Assembly (NCBI GenBank): GCA_022457155.1
Contig: JAJGOT010000155.1
Location: 500,001 to 564,000 of the forward strand
Source: Cladopsammia gracilis
Taxonomy: Eukaryota > Cnidaria > Anthozoa > Scleractinia > Dendrophylliidae
Length of the DNA: 64,000 bases
Reading direction: 5' to 3'
Under the pieces are notes generated by a model. It was not told where the DNA came from, made no database searches, and was given only the letters and a program-made list of their open reading frames with translations. Shown here piece by piece: positions 31,097 to 43,129 of the stretch. The translations under genes and the position numbers were made by a program. Each line of letters begins with the position of its first letter. The stretch's first letter is position 1.

Positions 31097-31129
31097 CGCC
31101 TTCGATTTTACCACCGCCAACGTATACAG
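31097..31129 (+). CDS. Modular gene exon 2: 33-nt linker micro-exon
   Basis: Acceptor TTTTTTCAG, donor ACAG|GTAGTG, phase 1 at both ends. Encodes about 11 residues, PSILPPPTYT with a Pro-rich character, a flexible or O-glycosylated linker. Confidence is limited by size; support comes from matching phase and good splice sites. Confidence 0.45.
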
Positions 31130-32563
31130 GTAGTGAGACGTAAATATAATTTATAAAATAACTGAGATACTACGCGCGTTCTGATTGGCCAAAGACCTAT
31201 TAACTATTGTGCCGGTAAACTCATAGAAAACCGCGCAAGCGAAACTGTAAAGTAAACAAAGTTCAATTTTCCACTGCATCAACACAAGCGTCAGGAAAAA
31301 GAATTTCACAACTCGAGCCGGTTTAGTGTCTTTAATTGCATATTGTGGTCTGTTAGAAGATGAGAAGAGAAGATATGTTTCTTGTAAACAATAAGTTGCT
31401 GCTCAAACCTACAAAATAAAAAAAAAATCCCACGCACGCAAGCAAAAAACGGCTTAACGACAAAAGAACACTAAGCTTTAATATTTTAAAACTGATATCA
31501 ACAACAGGAATATATTTTCATTTAACATTGGCTTGGAAAGGCTTACATGCAGCGATTAATGACAATCAAAACAACCTCGATATGTGAAGTTCATTAAACT
31601 GAAGGTTTAGCTATTAGTGGAAAGCTCAAAAATTATGGATCCCAAAGAGAAAACAATGGCTTTCAAACTGAGGAATTTTCGATTGAAATTCACTGAACAG
31701 AAGTTTATAAATGTTCCTACAAATCCTAAGATAACTTCTAAATAAGACGGATTTTCACAGAGGAATTAAAAAGCAAGGCGTAAGCTTATAGCTTTGTTGT
31801 TTAGGATAATTATTTTACGCCGATTCCATTTATACGCTTTATCGTGTTTTGTTTTTGAGATTTTTTCATGGAATACTTTTGTACCGGATGCAGTTAAAAT
31901 TCTGATTATGTGTCCAAGCAAGGATGATCAATTAGCAAGAAGAAAATGAAGCTAACAAAAATTATAGGTTTATGGTTAAACAAATTATTTGCATGGAATG
32001 ATCAAACAAACATAGGCTTAAAAAACAATGAGCTTAGTTTTCACTCAGAACTTAAAATGTAGAGAAGTACGGGCTTCATTGTACACTTCAAAGTAAGTGG
32101 ATAAAGTCGAAAACATTTTCAGAAGCTGAGTTTCTGGAACTAACCTTTATTCCAATTGAAAAATTCTTGACAAGAAGGCAATCTTTGAATCCAACAAACG
32201 CCATAAAAATTTTAGGCTTTCAAACTTTCCTGGTACATTCATGTTTGCGGCGGCAGATTCCGGACACAATTTTCTGGATTTCCCATTCAAAGAACTTTTG
32301 AATCATTGAATATATTTTCTTCTTTCAGCTGATAAATTCCAACTGACGAATTTCAAAGCGCTAAAACTTTTCATCACTTTCGTTGAACCCGTGAATTTGT
32401 CAGTGCAGCTTTGTCAAAGGCATCGAGTAAAGTTCATTCTTTCAGCCGCTCTGATTGGTTTTCTCGGTCATATGATGAATGTTATGAGAACAAGCTACTT
32501 GATCGGCACAAAACTACAACAAATTTCTCTCTTTCTAAACGCTTTTCATAGTTATTTCATAAA

Positions 32564-32760
32564 AGCAATAGAACACATTTTCTATGAGTTTACCGGCGTT
32601 ATAAACCCACGCGGGATGTTGGGAGAACACGAGAAAAGCTTGTAAATCACAAGCCGCAGGCGAGTGATTTACAAGCTTTTCAAGTGCTCTCCCAACATCC
32701 CGCGTGGGTTTATAACGCCGGCAAACTCATAGAAAATGTGTTCTATTGCTTAATTAAAAC
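32564..32760. repeat. Foldback element with about 90-bp arms
   Basis: AGCAATAGAACACATTTTCT through CCACGCGGGATGTTGGGAGA on the left is the inverse of the right arm; the apex reads CACAAGCCGCAGGCGAGTG. Located in the linker intron of the modular gene. A related flank (GTAAACTCATAGAAAA) occurs at about 31200-31230. Confidence 0.9.
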
Positions 32761-33676
32761 GCACATAAGCTACACTTCAGCAGAACCTTAAAACACGCCA
32801 ATTATTTCTAAAGTTCTTCTTTTTTTTGTCGTACGTATAGGTCTTTATCACAGAAACTTCCTTGATCGAACCTTTAACTTTCTAATTAAGTGATGAGCAG
32901 TTGGTTATAGATGTAGATATAGTCCTTTTTAATAACGATCAATTAGCGCTGAATCAGATATTATTTTTACTATTTGAAGAAAGCTTTATACTTAATGTTC
33001 TTTTTTTTCTTTTTGCGCCTCCAACTTCATCTTCGCCACCTTCTTTTTCTTTTCTTCCGTACTAACGGAGCAGCATATTTACTTAATTAATAGGTAAATA
33101 CCCATGCGAAATGTTTTGGCATGTCATGTCAAGGCATGGCATTACACATGGTACATTCGCTTAGCGAATTGGCTGTAGTTTACAACGGACATGATAGCTC
33201 CCTTATGTGTGAGATACTCGGGTTCAAAACCAGTTTTTTACCACTCTATATTCCATGGAAGCTGCATTGTTAGGCCAGGCTATCTATTTAAAAAAATTGA
33301 AATCTAAGTGTCGAAATTTATGTATATTTATATATGTAGGAGTTCTTTTACATGAATTTTGGCACTTTGATGCCAACAATTTTTAAGTGCCCCGCAGCCA
33401 CCGCACTTTTGAGTTCCAATTTTTAGTCTTTCTATATTATGACGTAACACATGAGCTATACTACATCGTTGAAAAAGCCTACTAATTGCTAGTAAAGGAA
33501 TTAACGTCTCCTTGGTTGCAAATTTTTCATTCCTTCATTTTCCTTATGTTATTATTATTATTAAATGGCATTTAGTTAAAGGCGTAGCTAGAGAATTGGT
33601 TTCTTCCAATTACCATCAAAGTGGACGTCACAAAATTGGCAACAAAAAATAACCTTCATATTTTACTTTTTTTCAG

Positions 33677-33700
33677 AGTCTCCCACTTCAACTCCTCCAG
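33677..33700 (+). CDS. Modular gene exon 3: 24-nt linker micro-exon
   Basis: Acceptor TTTTTTTCAG, donor CCAG|GTACAG, phase 1-1, encoding ESPTSTPP. Similar T/C-rich stretches at about 33012-33060 and 34369-34396 look like decayed copies lacking an AG acceptor or GT donor. Confidence 0.4.
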
Positions 33701-34112
33701 GTACAGACGTTAATATAATATGAAGAAATAATTCAGCTGAAGTTTAAAAAGTCGCCTATAATTAAACTGTTGATTGTGATTGTGAACTTGAAACGAACTC
33801 AAGAATTTTTTAGTATATTCACAACTTGGGCGTGTGTACAACCTGGGTGTAAGGAATGCTAAGCTTTGTTTACTGCAGCAGTAAGCCACGCGGTATTTTT
33901 AAAGTGCATTAATATAAACATCACGCAACAAAGATTCACAAGATGTATAAAAACACAAAGATTCAATATTGAAATCCACTTGTAGCAATCTTACTTATTT
34001 TTAGGATTCTGACCCCACGCGTGAGGCAGCTCTTGCTTTCAGAAACCGTGTTCGTTGTAAAAGGGGCGGCTGTAAATTTAACATATACATAATACATATA
34101 CATGTATAATGC

Positions 34113-34233
34113 TGGGTTCAATTTAATAAAACTTTTAAACTTCTAATTTACAAGTGCAGCTATTGTTTTCAACATCTCAAACAATGGCCACACTTGTAAA
34201 TTACACTTGTAACAGTTTTATTAAATTGACCCC
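34113..34233. mobile_element. Hairpin MITE with GGGTTCAATTTAATAAAA ends
   Basis: GGGTTCAATTTAATAAAACT is mirrored by AGTTTTATTAAATTGACCC; arms of about 55 bp include AATTTACAAGTG. Non-coding. Confidence 0.8.
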
Positions 34234-34943
34234 TGCTTAATAGCTTACTTTTTAGACAACCGAATTGGTGTTTCTAGGTTATAGCAGAAATGTATTGGGA
34301 TTTTTTTTTCGGAAATGCAATGGTTAAAGATGTGGTATGACAAAACTTAAAGCTCCATATATTTTTCTGCGCCTCTTACTTTAACACAGCCAGGAATGGA
34401 TAACTACTCGCCACTCAGGAACCAACCATGCTGGCAATACACAGCTGTTTACTGGCCTTATAGTGGCTCTATACGTATTTATTTATCAGAAATCTGTGGT
34501 AAATTGCCATCCAAACTGGAATAGGTTGGTGATCCTAAGAAAATGTGGCAATTAGTTTCTGATATATTACGAGGCGGATTTCGCCATGCATCATCCCCTT
34601 CGATCGACCTTTAAGTGGTGAGATGTTCCTGACTGATCACAATTTGTTGAAATATCTCCTCGGAGCTATCTATAAAAGACCAGTAACGGCCAATGAACAT
34701 CTGTGTTGGTCCATGGTAGGTTCTTTGACCGAATGGTTATAAGGCATCCCACCAGTGCTCTATTCCTGGCCGAACCACATTTTCTGTTGTGTTGATTTCT
34801 TTTCCAGTTTAACTGTATATAAACGCTGAAAGCTTATTACGGCCTACTTGCACATATTTGTCAAACAGGGTTGAACATTAATATAATTTTTTCAAGTTTT
34901 TAAAATGCATTAAGCTATTTTTGTTTCGTTTTTCTTCATTTAG

Positions 34944-35102
34944 CGCAAGATTGCATCGTTACGTTAAATGAAACATTTGGTGAAATAAAATTTAATGTTT
35001 CGCATGGATACACAAACGATGCGAATGGACCATACAAAGCGCTGGTGTAAGACAAGCCGTTGCTTTGATCTCCGTGCAGGAATTAGTTATCCACTTTGGC
35101 AA
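34944..35102 (+). pseudogene. Modular gene exon 4: CUB1 first half, frameshifted
   Basis: Acceptor CATTTAG, donor CAA|GTAAGT. It begins QDCIVTLNETFGEIKF (CUB start with its Cys) and reaches NDANGPYKALV, then TAA. The other frame, open to the donor, reads AGVRQAVALISVQELVIHFG, the expected second CUB strand pair. Length is 159 nt; one base more or two fewer would be needed to join exon 5 in frame. The Cys-x-W segment of CUB is also missing. Confidence 0.65.
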
Positions 35103-35393
35103 GTAAGTTAGGTTTTGTTGTTCATTTCTACCTTTCTGTGTATCTCCACTGCCCTACGTTTCATTTAGAAATCTGTATGGCTTTAAACAATCCTATAGTT
35201 ATCTTATTTCGATCCTATTTATCCCTTTTAACAACAGACTTTTCATGTCTACTCAATGTGTATAAGTTTACGCCAGTGTGTTAAGAAATGTAATCGTTTG
35301 GAAAGTTTAATGCTTCAATTACATTCGATGAACACAAAATCAAGTCAATGCAATATAAACGTGCGTGATAAGTTTTCATTCTCTATTTAACAG

Positions 35394-35523
35394 ACTCTTA
35401 TTTACCATAGAACTGACGTCATAAAATGTTCAAAACTCAAGTGGAACCACGAGCCGTTAGGCGAGTGGTTTCACTGCCAAGTTTTGAACATTTTATGGCG
35501 TCATTTCTATGGTAAATAAGAGT
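35394..35523. repeat. Foldback element with about 58-bp arms
   Basis: ACTCTTATTTACCATAGAA and CATAAAATGTTCAAAACT at the left are mirrored at the right (AGTTTTGAACATTTTATG and TTCTATGGTAAATAAGAGT); the apex reads ACCACGAGCCGTTAGGCGAG. In the CUB1 intron. Confidence 0.88.
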
Positions 35524-36310
35524 ATAGACCATGGAAAAATGCGTTCGATTTGTTTTTTACAATAACAAACTTGAATAACTGCGAGCGCCGAGCGAACTAG
35601 TTTGCGGGAGTCATTTTAGAAAATAAGCTTAAGCTTAAAGATAAACAACCTAACACTGACAAACCGCTGCAAAATGTTTTTGCGTGGGGAATAATTAAAG
35701 CCTTAACTTTTTATGTAAATAAATTATGCGCGAAAAAGGCTCACACAAAAATTCTCTTCTAGCATCTTTTAATATTAACACAGCACAATAAAGAGCCGTT
35801 ATTCGGCAAATTTTAGAGAACCGCGCTCGGCGATAATCGCAAAATAAAGCACAATAACCTCACACATGCAAAGTCAAATATAAAATTTGAAATTTGAAAT
35901 ATCTTCGAATAATCAGATGAATCTTTGCTCCAAGTTGTTTTCAGTTCAGTTTTTGTTCTCTCGGGCGCCGGCGACTGATTCCGTGGATTTTCCCGTGAAA
36001 CTACGACAAGTTGTTTGTCCATTTTGCTTCCACTTAATTCCAGACAAGTTTAGCTGATTGTAAACTAAATTTAACTGACGAGAGAGCATTCTTTTCATTG
36101 AAGAATTCCAGTTTTAAGTGCATTTTTCACTGTTTGAAGAACCCGCAGCGTCAACAGTTTGACAAAACTCACAGCGTTGCGTTAGCTGTTACGTCATTTT
36201 CATGGTCTATACTCTCATCGACCATAGAAATGAGCCAATCAGCGCGCGGGAATTCACACAGTTATTGTAAAATAATGTATGTTCTATTGTTGCATCTTTT
36301 TTTCAAACAG

Positions 36311-36516
36311 CGAATATGTCGATATTACCGATGGAAACGGTATTGTAATTCTTCAACATCGAGCTTGGCTTCCGACATTTGCGCCAGAAATAATAACGGA
36401 TATCCAGTTTGGCCAGTCAAATAATATCACCGTCCAAGTCAATCTACTGAACCTAGGAAGTCCAAAGAGCAATATTAAACTCCAGTTTGCCATATTTAAG
36501 AAGGGCATTTCGTCCG
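36311..36516 (+). CDS. Modular gene exon 5: CUB1 second half
   Basis: Acceptor TTTCAAACAG, donor CCG|GTAAGC, phase 2 to 1. Encodes NEYVDITDGNGIVILQHRAW then IQFGQSNNITVQVNLLN and IKLQFAIFKKG, the C-terminal CUB strands (E-Y-x-x-I-x-D-G-x-G). The expected Cys pair of this half is absent. A CTA microsatellite begins directly after the donor. Confidence 0.7.
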
Positions 36517-36520
36517 GTAA

Positions 36521-36672
<152 letters not shown>

Positions 36673-36834
36673 ACTACTATAAACTAGTTTGAGACGGCAA
36701 AACTGCATTATCTACTACTGATACTACCACTACAACTTCTACCATCTACTATCTATCTACTACTGCTATCTACTACTACCGCTACTACAGTACAGCTACT
36801 GCCACTACTAATCTGTATCTGTATATTTGTTTAG

Positions 36835-37125
36835 CTAATCTTCTTTCGGAATGGAACGTGACATCTTCGGATAAAGACCTCTCACGTTTTACCCTCCACT
36901 GGACCAAGCTTGAAACGTTCATTTATCGTCCTGCGAGGTTCTACTTCGTTCTTATAAAAAGCATCGCCGGAATTTTACTGGCCACAGAAACTTTGCCAGG
37001 AAACACAACAACCGCAGTCATTAACGGGCTCAAACCGTCTTCAACGTATCGTTTTGGTGTTTATGGAGTTGATCATACCGGGCAACTTTACAGGAGCTTA
37101 GAAAATCAAATCTCTACTAAAACAA
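36835..37125 (+). CDS. Modular gene exon 6: FN3-1, donor lost
   Basis: Acceptor TTGTTTAG; 291 nt like FN3-2 and FN3-3, phase 1-1. Encodes SEWNVTSSDKDLSRFTLHWT, then RPARFYFVLIKS, LKPSSTYRFGVYGVDHTGQL (FN3 W, Y and Y-x-F-x-V-x-G core). The position equivalent to the FN3-2 donor GTATGA reads ATATGA, so the invariant GT is missing. The open frame continues only a few codons. Either this exon is mis-spliced or skipped. Confidence 0.75.
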
Positions 37126-37547
37126 ATATGATAAAAATCCATTTTTTCCAGATGTAGTTATTTAGGAAACAAAGGCACTGTCAAAGATCAGAGGTAATCT
37201 TTGCACATACCGTGCTCACTAATCTGCATTTGAGTCAAATCAAAAGAAAATTGCTAAAATGATCTGATATTGTAAACTTTACTACAAGAAAGTTTAAAGT
37301 GTTCCATTAAAACGGTAATTTAAGCATAAAATTTAAAAGACCGAGTAAGCAATACATATGCCAGGAAGTGCGTGATCTCCTTTCTGCACATACCGTTTTC
37401 TAGATTTTTGTTGCCTCGGTGAAAAATTAAGTCTGGCTGAGGGCCAGTACATAACTAAAACTTTGATTTCAACGCTCGTGCCTTTTTTCCTTCCTTCAGT
37501 TTGCTTTTGATAAAGACTACTGCAATGGAAGTGTAATTTTTTTTCAG

Positions 37548-37743
37548 CATTTTGTGGATTCCGCCCGAGTGGGGGTCGGATTGTTGGAGGTTCGGTCGCA
37601 AAAGTGAATAGCTGGCCATGGCAGGCGATGTTGACGTACAGTTATGGTTACCCGTTTTGTGGTGGATCATTAGTGGATCGTTACTGGGTTGCGACAGCTG
37701 CTCATTGTGTCACTGGAAAGTCGCCTTCTGACATTAGAATAAG
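37548..37743 (+). CDS. Modular gene exon 7: trypsin-1, first half (His57)
   Basis: Acceptor TTTTTTTTCAG, donor ATAAG|GTAAGC, phase 1 to 2. Encodes [35 protein letters not shown] and ATAAHCV. RIVGG is the zymogen activation site and AAHC holds the catalytic His. The upstream Cys (FCGF) can pair with the catalytic domain after activation as in S1A proteases. Confidence 0.9.
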
Positions 37744-38267
37744 GTAAGCTTTCCAATCCGTCGCTATGCCTTAGATATACACCCAATTGCAATAACGTGG
37801 TTATAGAAAAATGAAAAAAGGCAATAGTGCAATTAATTAGGCATGCAAAGAAACGCCCAAAGAAACGGGCATCAAAACGCCTCAGAATACAGGTTAATCA
37901 CGTTATCTTAATTGTACGATTGATGTACAGCTAAAACGCTTGGGTTCTCTGACAATACTGCAAGCTGTGATGATCAAGCTAATTAATTCCTATTGGCCTT
38001 TTAAAAAATAAAAACAAAATCAGTCAATTTTTCGAAACAAGTTCTTCATAAATATGTTGTTTCCATAACCTTGTGAGAATCCGTCCCATTCTTTTAGTTG
38101 GCGAATCCTTTGTACAGCCCGATCTTTTCACAAGCGCAGAATTATTGAATGCCTAATGACTCAACAATGGAGCCCCAGTTTAAACAAACAAATTCATTCT
38201 TACGTAGGAAGACTATTCCTATCGGGAATCACTTAAAACATATAAACTATGCATAGCGGACGGTCTT

Positions 38268-38306
38268 TTACACTGAAGATGACTTAATTAGTCGAAAACG
38301 TTCTGT
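38268..38306 (+). ncRNA. Degenerate Penelope hammerhead relic with T-rich tail
   Basis: CTGAAGA at 38273-38279, stem II GACT/AGTC around TTAATT, GAAA at 38294-38297, then ACGTTC. ACA before the core can pair with TGT after the site (3 bp). Followed by a T14 run. In the intron between trypsin-1 exons. Confidence 0.45.
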
Positions 38307-38414
38307 TTTTTTTTTTTTGGTTTAACTTTTTTAGCCTTGGTAACAGTATTTTAAATCTTAAAGCGAATATTATGGACAACCTTGTTTTAATTCATTATAT
38401 TACTACTTTTTCAG

Positions 38415-39001
38415 GTTGGGAGCCCACTACAGATCAGGCAGAAGAGTTGGAACAGAGCAAGATATCAGAATTGCTAAGATCATTATGCACGAAAATTTCC
38501 ACGATCCACTCCGTTATAGCAACGACATCGCGCTTATTAAACTCGCAAAACCTGCTGATCTCGGAGTTGGAATTGGACTCGTTTGTATGCCAGATGTCAG
38601 CCATCCTCTTCCTTTCGATAATATGAACAGAACGTGCTGGATAACTGGTTGGGGAACATTATCTTCTGGAGGTAGCCTTCTGGAAGCGCGCATCCCACTG
38701 GTGTCCAAGCAACGTTGTCAAGTTGCTCATCCTGGCAAGATTGATGATACGATGCTCTGTGCAGGATTAGACGAAGGAGGAGTTGATACGTGCCAGGGGG
38801 ATAGCGGTGGGCCATTGGTTTGTGAATTCAACGGTACATGGCATCTTGAAGGAATTACGAGCTGGGGTTATAGATGTGCATATCCGGGAACGTATGGTGT
38901 CTATGCCTACGTCAGGAACTTAAAAACCTGGTTATCAAAACAAATGGATGACGTTGTTCCACCAAGTCCGCCGCCACATAACGAATCAGTGTCTGCAGTA
39001 G
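38415..39001 (+). CDS. Modular gene exon 8: trypsin-1, second half (Asp102, Ser195)
   Basis: Acceptor CTTTTTCAG, donor GTAG|GTAAGTG, phase 2 to 1. Encodes SNDIALIKL (Asp102), CWITGWGTL, and [13 protein letters not shown] (Ser195). The S1 pocket is trypsin-like: Asp189 six residues before Ser195, Gly216 in SWGYRC and Gly226 in YGVYAYV, so cleavage after Arg/Lys is expected. A Pro-rich linker (VVPPSPPPHNES) ends the exon before MAM1. Confidence 0.92.
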
Positions 39002-39486
39002 GTAAGTGCAACTCAATGGAAACATAACTACCTAAATATACTCAAAGCCATGAAAAGATATTTAGAAATTACTGCAGTTTAAACAATATGTAAGCACAGG
39101 GTCATGACATGTACGATAGGAATAAGGTAGCACATTTCCCGGATATTCCAGGACACGATTGCATTATAATCAAGAGTTCAATATAGCGAACGTTTTTAAA
39201 TGTGTTTTAGTTTGCATGTTTGCGCTTCTTCCATCTTTCGCGATCGACTTAACAAAGCAAACATAGAAGAAGAGACAGTTAAGAGGGTATTTTTCTTTAC
39301 TTGTTGCGCACCTGTTTTTGCTCATGCTTGTATCGCTCCTGCGTGCACATAGATATACTTGTACCCAACCATATACTCATGCTTAAAGCTTCAGAATTAC
39401 TTCAAGGCAGTAAAGTACTTTGCAGTAATGTTTTTGTTTTCACTAAAATTGTGAAGAAATTTGCGACATTATCTTCATTTCTTTAG

Positions 39487-39618
39487 TATGGTGTAACTTT
39501 GACGAGGGGTTGTGTTCTGGGTGGAATCAATCGTCTTCAGACGACTTCGACTGGACACTGGAAGCTGAGTCGACGCCTTCCTCTTCTACTGGGCCGACCT
39601 TTGGTCAAGGGGGTCAAG
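39487..39618 (+). CDS. Modular gene exon 9: MAM1, part 1
   Basis: Acceptor TTCTTTAG, donor CAAG|GTTAGA, phase 1-1, 132 nt. Encodes [20 protein letters not shown] then WTLEAE and GPTFGQ, the C-x-F-D-x-G-L-C and F-D-W start of MAM domains. Confidence 0.9.
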
Positions 39619-39705
39619 GTTAGACTTCGTCTTTTTATATAGATTACGCGCAAACATCTTAAAAATCGTTCGATTTTACTAATGTAAATTCGTGTTTTGT
39701 TCCAG

Positions 39706-39941
39706 GAAAGTACATGTACATTGAGGCATCTTCCCCGAGGAAATCTGGAGAAAAAGCAAAACTTGTAGTCGCCTTTCCGGACAATGGGAAAAAGTCGTGT
39801 CTTTCGTTTTATTATCACATGTATGGATCCTCAATTGGAACACTTAATGTCTACAGTGGAGATAACAAGGTAGTGAACATATCAGGAAATCAGGGAGACA
39901 CATGGATTAAAGAGGCACTACCCGTCCTTCTGGATAGTTCA
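39706..39941 (+). CDS. Modular gene exon 10: MAM1, part 2
   Basis: Acceptor TTGTTCCAG, donor TTCA|GTGAGT, phase 1 to 0. Encodes GKYMYIEASSPRKSGEKAKL, CLSFYYHMYGSSIGTLNVYS and ISGNQGDTWIKEA, the MAM core with its third Cys. Confidence 0.9.
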
Positions 39942-42546
39942 GTGAGTATGAGTATGTTTCTTTTCATTAATGGCCGTTTCCAGACCAATTGTCAAGACGA
40001 GCACGTCCTCTGACCATTTATTCGTCTCAGTGTGAATTCTAAATAGATAACTGACTTTGGCAATCACGTTGTCGGTCTTCTAGTGTACAAACGACCCGAT
40101 ATATGTACCAATGTGATTGAGTTATTTGCGTTTGTTTTGGTTATTTGATTGGGAAATAAAACACGCACTATTTTATTAACCATGCAATCAGACGTTAAAC
40201 CCTAACCAAAACTGAACTGTTTTAAGGCTTTATTTCCCGTGTTTCCCACCGGCTAAATGTACAATGTACACTACTTCGAGTTCCGATTGGTCCCCCAATG
40301 ATGAATTCTCTGTGTATTTTATGACACTTAATTGAACACCGCCATAATCAAAGAAAATGAAAACTAATGCAAGTTGGTTACAGAGCAAATGGCCTGAGTA
40401 TTGTTTCAGTGCTATTGATCTTTTTCCTTTTTATCGCGTAGATGATGATATAGCTATTCAATAAGGGAATAGTAAATGCCGTGTGTGACAGACAGACTAT
40501 GACTATGGAAGTAAGGATACTCCATAAGGAGGTGGATGCTATTTGCTGTGGATGTTATTAGGACTAGAATTTAGATTTATAAGTCGAGGAACCTTACAAA
40601 TGATGAGTAATATAGTCTAATAACTTTGAATATATAAGTGAAATTTGTGATCCTCACAATGTGCTCTCAACTTAAGAGCGGATGTCCGTAAATATCGACC
40701 GGAGGCGTGCAATAGTAAAAATATCAAAATTATCAAAAAAATTCACAAAGTAGCCCTAGGTAAACTGTTATCAAAAATATATTTTTTACCTCTGTCCGAT
40801 AATTGGTTTAGACGTACCGAGGTGATCTTGGTTTCGCACCTCCCGTGCCGGGTTTTACGAGTATGACACCGTGCATTAATGAGACCTCATTTTAAAAACT
40901 AAAACAATTTTATTGTGATCCACAAATAACTAATCATACAAAGTAGATAATTATACACATTCTAAGCCGTTATTTTCTCAGTTTGAACTAATTTGAAATA
41001 TTTGGGAGATTTTTCAATATTTACATTATTTTCAGCGATTTCATTCAATGCAATATTGACAAAGTTCAGAGCCCAAAATCATCGACTGGTACATGGCCAA
41101 CAGTACAGAGTCTTACACCACGTAAAAAAGCATTATTTCATCTTTCAAAATCTGTTTTCAAAACCATGGGCAACTCAAACGAAAATTTTTGAGGCCGCAA
41201 AATGGAAGTAGTACTTTCGTGAAATTCGAGCTCTATTGAAACGGCAGTCCGATTCTAAAAGCTCAGATAAACACAACACAACAACATTTTTTGAACGAAA
41301 ACGGTTTAATAATACTTTCTGGCAGACAACAGCACATGTTTAAAAGACTATTTCAAGAATTTGCTACCGTTTTTGAGCAGCAATATAGAAGATTTTGGTT
41401 GTTTTGTTCAAAATTTTGAACTCTCGTGTGTTTCAAAGGTCAAGCACTATCAAAACAATCAGAAAGTTTTGGGCTCCAAAATTACTTTTTAACACACAGA
41501 AGAATAGCTGTCAGTGTTTGTTATTCGTACCTTAGAATAGGTTTTCTAGGTATTGTAGAAATCCTCCGGAAAAGTGGCGAAGAACATCAGCTAACATCTT
41601 CCGCGGCTTCAAAGCCTGTCAACTGCCAGCGATTGCGTTACCGTACATTACACCTGCAGACCACTGATACGTTTTTCGCTTACGGGCGCGCTTTTATATT
41701 CCGAATGGAGATCAGAGCAACTGAATCACCACAATAGCATTTATCATAACCGTCAACACATTGAAACTCTTAAACAAATTAAAGGATCGCATAATCAAAA
41801 CGGGGAATATAACTAATTCCATGTCACGATAAAATGGTTTTAGACCACAAGGTGATCAAACTTAAAACGTCAACGCTACTTATTGTTTGCATTGTCTTGC
41901 CTAGGTTCAAAGAAAACAATGGAGAAACGCTGAGACAAACGTAAATACAAGGCGATAAATCAAGTGGTGAAAAGCGACTAACTTTTGCACAGATAAATCC
42001 TCTATTAAGCCCCCCTCTCAAATATGCCTCTTCTCCAATAAGCCGCCCCAATAAATTCATTAAGAGCCCCCCTTCTTTTTTTAAGCCTCCCCTCCCCCTC
42101 CTTTCTCCCTCACAACAAAAACAATAAACCTCAGACTGTATTATGAGTTCTCGCGAGCTTTGGGGGGAATATTGCCGGTACTTGGCAATTACGGTATGAA
42201 TGAATATAATTACACTTCATCAATCAAAGTATGGTTTATGGGCTTTTTTTAAATTATTCACGTGTAGGAAGCTCGGTTACATAGTGTTTTCGCAAATTTA
42301 TAACATGCCACCCCTCTCTATCAAGCCCCTTCCCCACCCTCACCCCACTCAAACGTGCTTGAAATAAATAAGTCCCCCTCCCCACCCCCTCGGAGTCTCA
42401 ATAGAGAATTTACTGTACAAGACGTAAATAGCTAAGATTTTAGAAACGGTCACAGCCCTCGTTGACTGTTGTGAATGTCTAGGTTCTGTTAGACCTTCGT
42501 GCAAGAGCATGCTCCAACAAGATCTGCGAGATAACTTAAGTAAGGG

Positions 42547-42659
42547 CATTCTCGTCCCCAGAGCCGCTCGGCCCTCTTAACCGCCGGAACCTGAGTACGA
42601 GAGCTTCGTACTCAGGTTCTGGCGGTTAAGAGGGCCAAGCGGCTCTGGGGACGAGAATG
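42547..42659. repeat. Near-perfect 113-bp palindrome
   Basis: CATTCTCGTCCCCAGAGCCG at the left is mirrored by CGGCTCTGGGGACGAGAATG at the right; arms of about 54 bases meet at a GAGC centre near 42600. The CTCGTCCCCAGAG motif recurs widely in marine invertebrate genomes. Sits inside the 4.5 kb TTAA element. Confidence 0.9.
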
Positions 42660-43129
42660 ATGTAAGGTGCTTTCTTCTTCGATGGCTTTGCCTCCACGTG
42701 TTTTAGTGGTTGCAGATTAGCCACAGCTGTGCAACGCTGAGCTTGGTCAGCCTGTTGGTGGTGTACAAGGTACATATGTTTAGATTGTCGTACACAATGA
42801 GATGCACTGGTCCAAAATAACTGCACGGGCCAACGAATAGGCTTCTTCTTCTTGAGCCGCCTGGATATCGTTATCATCTGTAGATGGGTCTTGCACCGAC
42901 GGAGCAGCTGTTGCATGCCTCAGCTTTGCAGCAGTACGCGAGAAGTAACTCTGAATCTGCTGAGCATTTAGGAACTCGGCTATTTTGAAGCGTCGCTGCC
43001 GTTGTCAGTGTTTGCGTAGCGCATATTTCGTGACACCGTCTCAGGGTCGGCTTTGTGTCCACTCTCCTGTCCGATCTGAAACTTGTCGTCTAAGTATTCG
43101 CGCTGGTTCTTGTTGAAAGTTGGATCCAT
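42660..43129 (-). pseudogene. Broken ORF of a multicopy anthozoan family (KADP-type motif)
   Basis: From ATG at 43129 (minus): NKNQREYLDDKFQIGQESGH, KADPETVSRNMRYA, then after a frameshift near 42985 IAEFLNAQQIQSYFSRTAAK. The motif order (Y-L-x-x-K-F, K-A-D-P-x-x-V, F-L-x-A-Q-Q-I) matches a repeated family I know from coral genomes with zinc-finger context; function unknown. Stops follow near 42780 and it runs into the palindrome. Confidence 0.45.

Noticed and set aside
33130..33245. Possible tRNA-derived SINE (GGTTCAAAACC B box)
   Set aside because: B box plausible but the A box is weak and no tail or second end was visible.
34690..34795. GACCGAATGGTTATAAGGC tRNA-like stretch
   Set aside because: Resembles a tRNA D-arm but no matching T-arm at the right distance and no cloverleaf.
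40993..41211. 72-residue ORF duplicated at 44670-44888
   Set aside because: The two ORFs are the inverted repeats of the 4.5 kb element; duplication reflects the arms, not selection.
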